A DNA stretch of 64,000 nucleotides from positions 62,001-126,000 of the forward strand of contig NZ_JAAIVF010000006.1 in assembly GCF_029589495.1 (NCBI RefSeq), given 5' to 3'. Both the position numbers and the translations under genes were made by a program. Below, in pieces: positions 63,041 to 64,000 of the stretch. The stretch comes from Speluncibacter jeojiensis. GTDB lineage: Bacteria; Actinomycetota; Actinomycetes; Mycobacteriales; Mycobacteriaceae. The notes below the pieces were generated by a model. It searched no databases, was not told where the DNA came from, and saw only the letters and a program-made list of their open reading frames with translations. Numbering within the stretch: the stretch's first letter is position 1; each line of letters opens with the position of its first letter.

Positions 63041-63254
63041 CCGAGGCCTCCGTTCCTGCCGTCCGCGACTGTCACTGTGCGACATCCCATCGCCGGGTGC
63101 CGGTGCCCGCCGGTGTGCGTCCGGGACCGGAAACCGCTGGTGCGGTTTCACGCTCGGATGGTGATGCGCCGCGCCCCCGCGTCACCATCGTATCGACGGC
63201 GGCGCGGGGGCGCGGGTTTCGTGATCTTGTCGGCGTGGCCGGGCCTGCGAAGGC

Positions 63255-64000
63255 CTACAGGCCCAGGTCGGCCTCGAACGCGGACTCCTCGAGGCGCTGC
63301 TTGACCGTGGTCAGGAAGCGACCGGCGTCCGCGCCGTCGACCAGGCGGTGATCGTAGGTCAGCGGCAGGTAGCACATCGACCGGACACCGATGGACTCGT
63401 TGCCGGCGTCGTCCTGGACGACCATGGGGCGCTTGACGATCGCGCCGGTGCCGAGCATCGCCGCCTGCGGCGGGACCAGGATCGGGGTGTCGAACAGGGC
63501 GCCCTGGCTGCCGATGTTGGTGATCGTGAAGGTGCCGCCGGCGAGCTCGTCGGGCTTGAGGCCGCCGGAGCGGGCGCGCGCGGCGATGTCGGCGATCGCC
63601 CGGGCCAGGCCGGCCAGCGACAGGTCGCCGGCGTTGTGGATCACCGGCGAGAGCAGGCCCTGCTCGGTGTCCACGGCGATTCCCAGGTGCACGGCCGCGT
63701 GGTAGGTGATCTCCTTGGCGTTCTCGTCGTAGCTCGCGTTGATGTTCGGGTGCGCCCCGAGCGCCTCGACGACCGCCTTGGCGAAGAACGGCAGGAACGT
63801 CAGGTTGACGCCCTCGCGCCGGGCGAACTCGGCCTTGGCCTGCGACCGCAGGGCCGCGATCTTGGTGACGTCGACCTCGAAGGTCTGGGTCAGCTGCGCC
63901 GTCGTCTGCAGCGACTCGCGGGTCTTGGTCGCGGTGATCTGGCGGATCCGGTTGGCCTTCTGGGTGGTTCCGCGCAGGCGCGCCAGCTCCGGACGGACGC
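63255..64000 (-). CDS. Dihydrolipoamide acyltransferase E2 (C-terminal part; gene continues beyond window)
   Basis: About 248 codons are visible; the 5' part (lipoyl and E1/E3-binding domains) lies past base 64000. The catalytic domain shows [16 protein letters not shown] (start of the acyltransferase fold), the segment [30 protein letters not shown] and the active-site motif [15 protein letters not shown] with catalytic His and Asp. By synteny with Rv2215 (dlaT/sucB) it is the E2 of the pyruvate/2-oxoglutarate dehydrogenase and peroxynitrite reductase systems. Which 2-oxo acid complex it serves cannot be told from this fragment. Confidence 0.96.
   Translation of the reverse strand, partial: VRPELARLRGTTQKANRIRQITATKTRESLQTTAQLTQTFEVDVTKIAALRSQAKAEFARREGVNLTFLPFFAKAVVEALGAHPNINASYDENAKEITYHAAVHLGIAVDTEQGLLSPVIHNAGDLSLAGLARAIADIAARARSGGLKPDELAGGTFTITNIGSQGALFDTPILVPPQAAMLGTGAIVKRPMVVQDDAGNESIGVRSMCYLPLTYDHRLVDGADAGRFLTTVKQRLEESAFEADLGL

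Overview
The window is a 64 kb stretch of high-GC (about 70 %) chromosome from a mycolic-acid actinobacterium (order Mycobacteriales). The evidence is a fabD-acpM-kasA FAS-II operon with its MabR-type regulator, adenylylated-type GlnA1 together with GlnA2 and GlnE, a PtkA/PtpA pair, cutinase- and CaeA-like exported hydrolases, and a gene order that, from memory, matches the Mycobacterium tuberculosis Rv2215-Rv2247 block almost gene for gene. The dnaG-dgt pair corresponds to Rv2343c-Rv2344c. Only one FAS-II ketosynthase is present, and accessory genes typical of Rhodococcus/Gordonia/Nocardia relatives interrupt the block. The genus cannot be fixed from the sequence alone.

Layout. 1-8.1 kb: end of a LuxR-type response regulator, a cutinase-family protein, a YdcF-like protein, dgt and dnaG, a small protein, tRNA-Asn and tRNA-Met(CAT), and a serine hydrolase. 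8.2-13.1 kb: DUF3145, a CdaR/PucR regulator with a small zinc-ribbon protein, a Ni/Co transporter preceded by a cobalamin riboswitch, and an Old Yellow Enzyme-like oxidoreductase. 13.2-21.9 kb: lipid and central carbon metabolism (accD6, kasA, acpM, fabD, mabR, aceE), all on the minus strand. 22.3-23.4 kb: DUF3052, ahpE and tRNA-Val. 23.5-29.0 kb: an accessory stretch (IclR regulator, Baeyer-Villiger-type monooxygenase, PadR regulator, type II NADH dehydrogenase-like protein, double-hotdog thioesterase). 29.0-36.5 kb: cobD, SURF1, a fused PtkA-PtpA, cobC, a Nif3-like protein, a zinc-ribbon coiled-coil protein and RNase HI/phosphatase. 36.5-40.4 kb: a leader peptide and DAACS transporter, a tiny exported-looking or structural peptide, DUF1697, RNase P RNA, a potassium channel and a 61-aa protein. 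40.4-49.1 kb: proline iminopeptidase, a lipoprotein, panB, CaeA-like esterase, glnA2 and glnE. 49.2-53.9 kb: an OpuC-type osmoprotectant ABC operon and two small envelope proteins. 53.9-57.0 kb: an FeS/FAD dienoyl-CoA reductase-like enzyme divergent from a mycofactocin-type SDR. 57.1-64 kb: glnA1 behind a GlnR box, RDD and DUF4191 proteins, lipA, lipB, a TIGR01777 epimerase and the 3' part of the dihydrolipoamide acyltransferase gene.

Functional themes. Lipoylation (lipB, lipA) sits next to a lipoyl-dependent acyltransferase, and aceE is nearby. Nitrogen assimilation (glnA1, glnA2, glnE) is controlled by a visible GlnR site. Cobalamin synthesis (cobD, cobC) is linked to cobalt uptake under B12 riboswitch control. 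About twenty genes appear to be transcribed as leaderless mRNAs: a TANNNT or CANNNT -10 box lies 6-8 nt upstream of the ATG/GTG. This pattern was used to choose several start codons.

The window is mostly conserved core genome; I see no CRISPR array, prophage, transposase or toxin-antitoxin pair. The most interesting items are the PtkA-PtpA gene fusion, a leaderless Cys-containing leader peptide ahead of a probable cystine/dicarboxylate symporter, and an unannotated 38-residue Gly/Ser-rich peptide with its own promoter and ribosome binding site.
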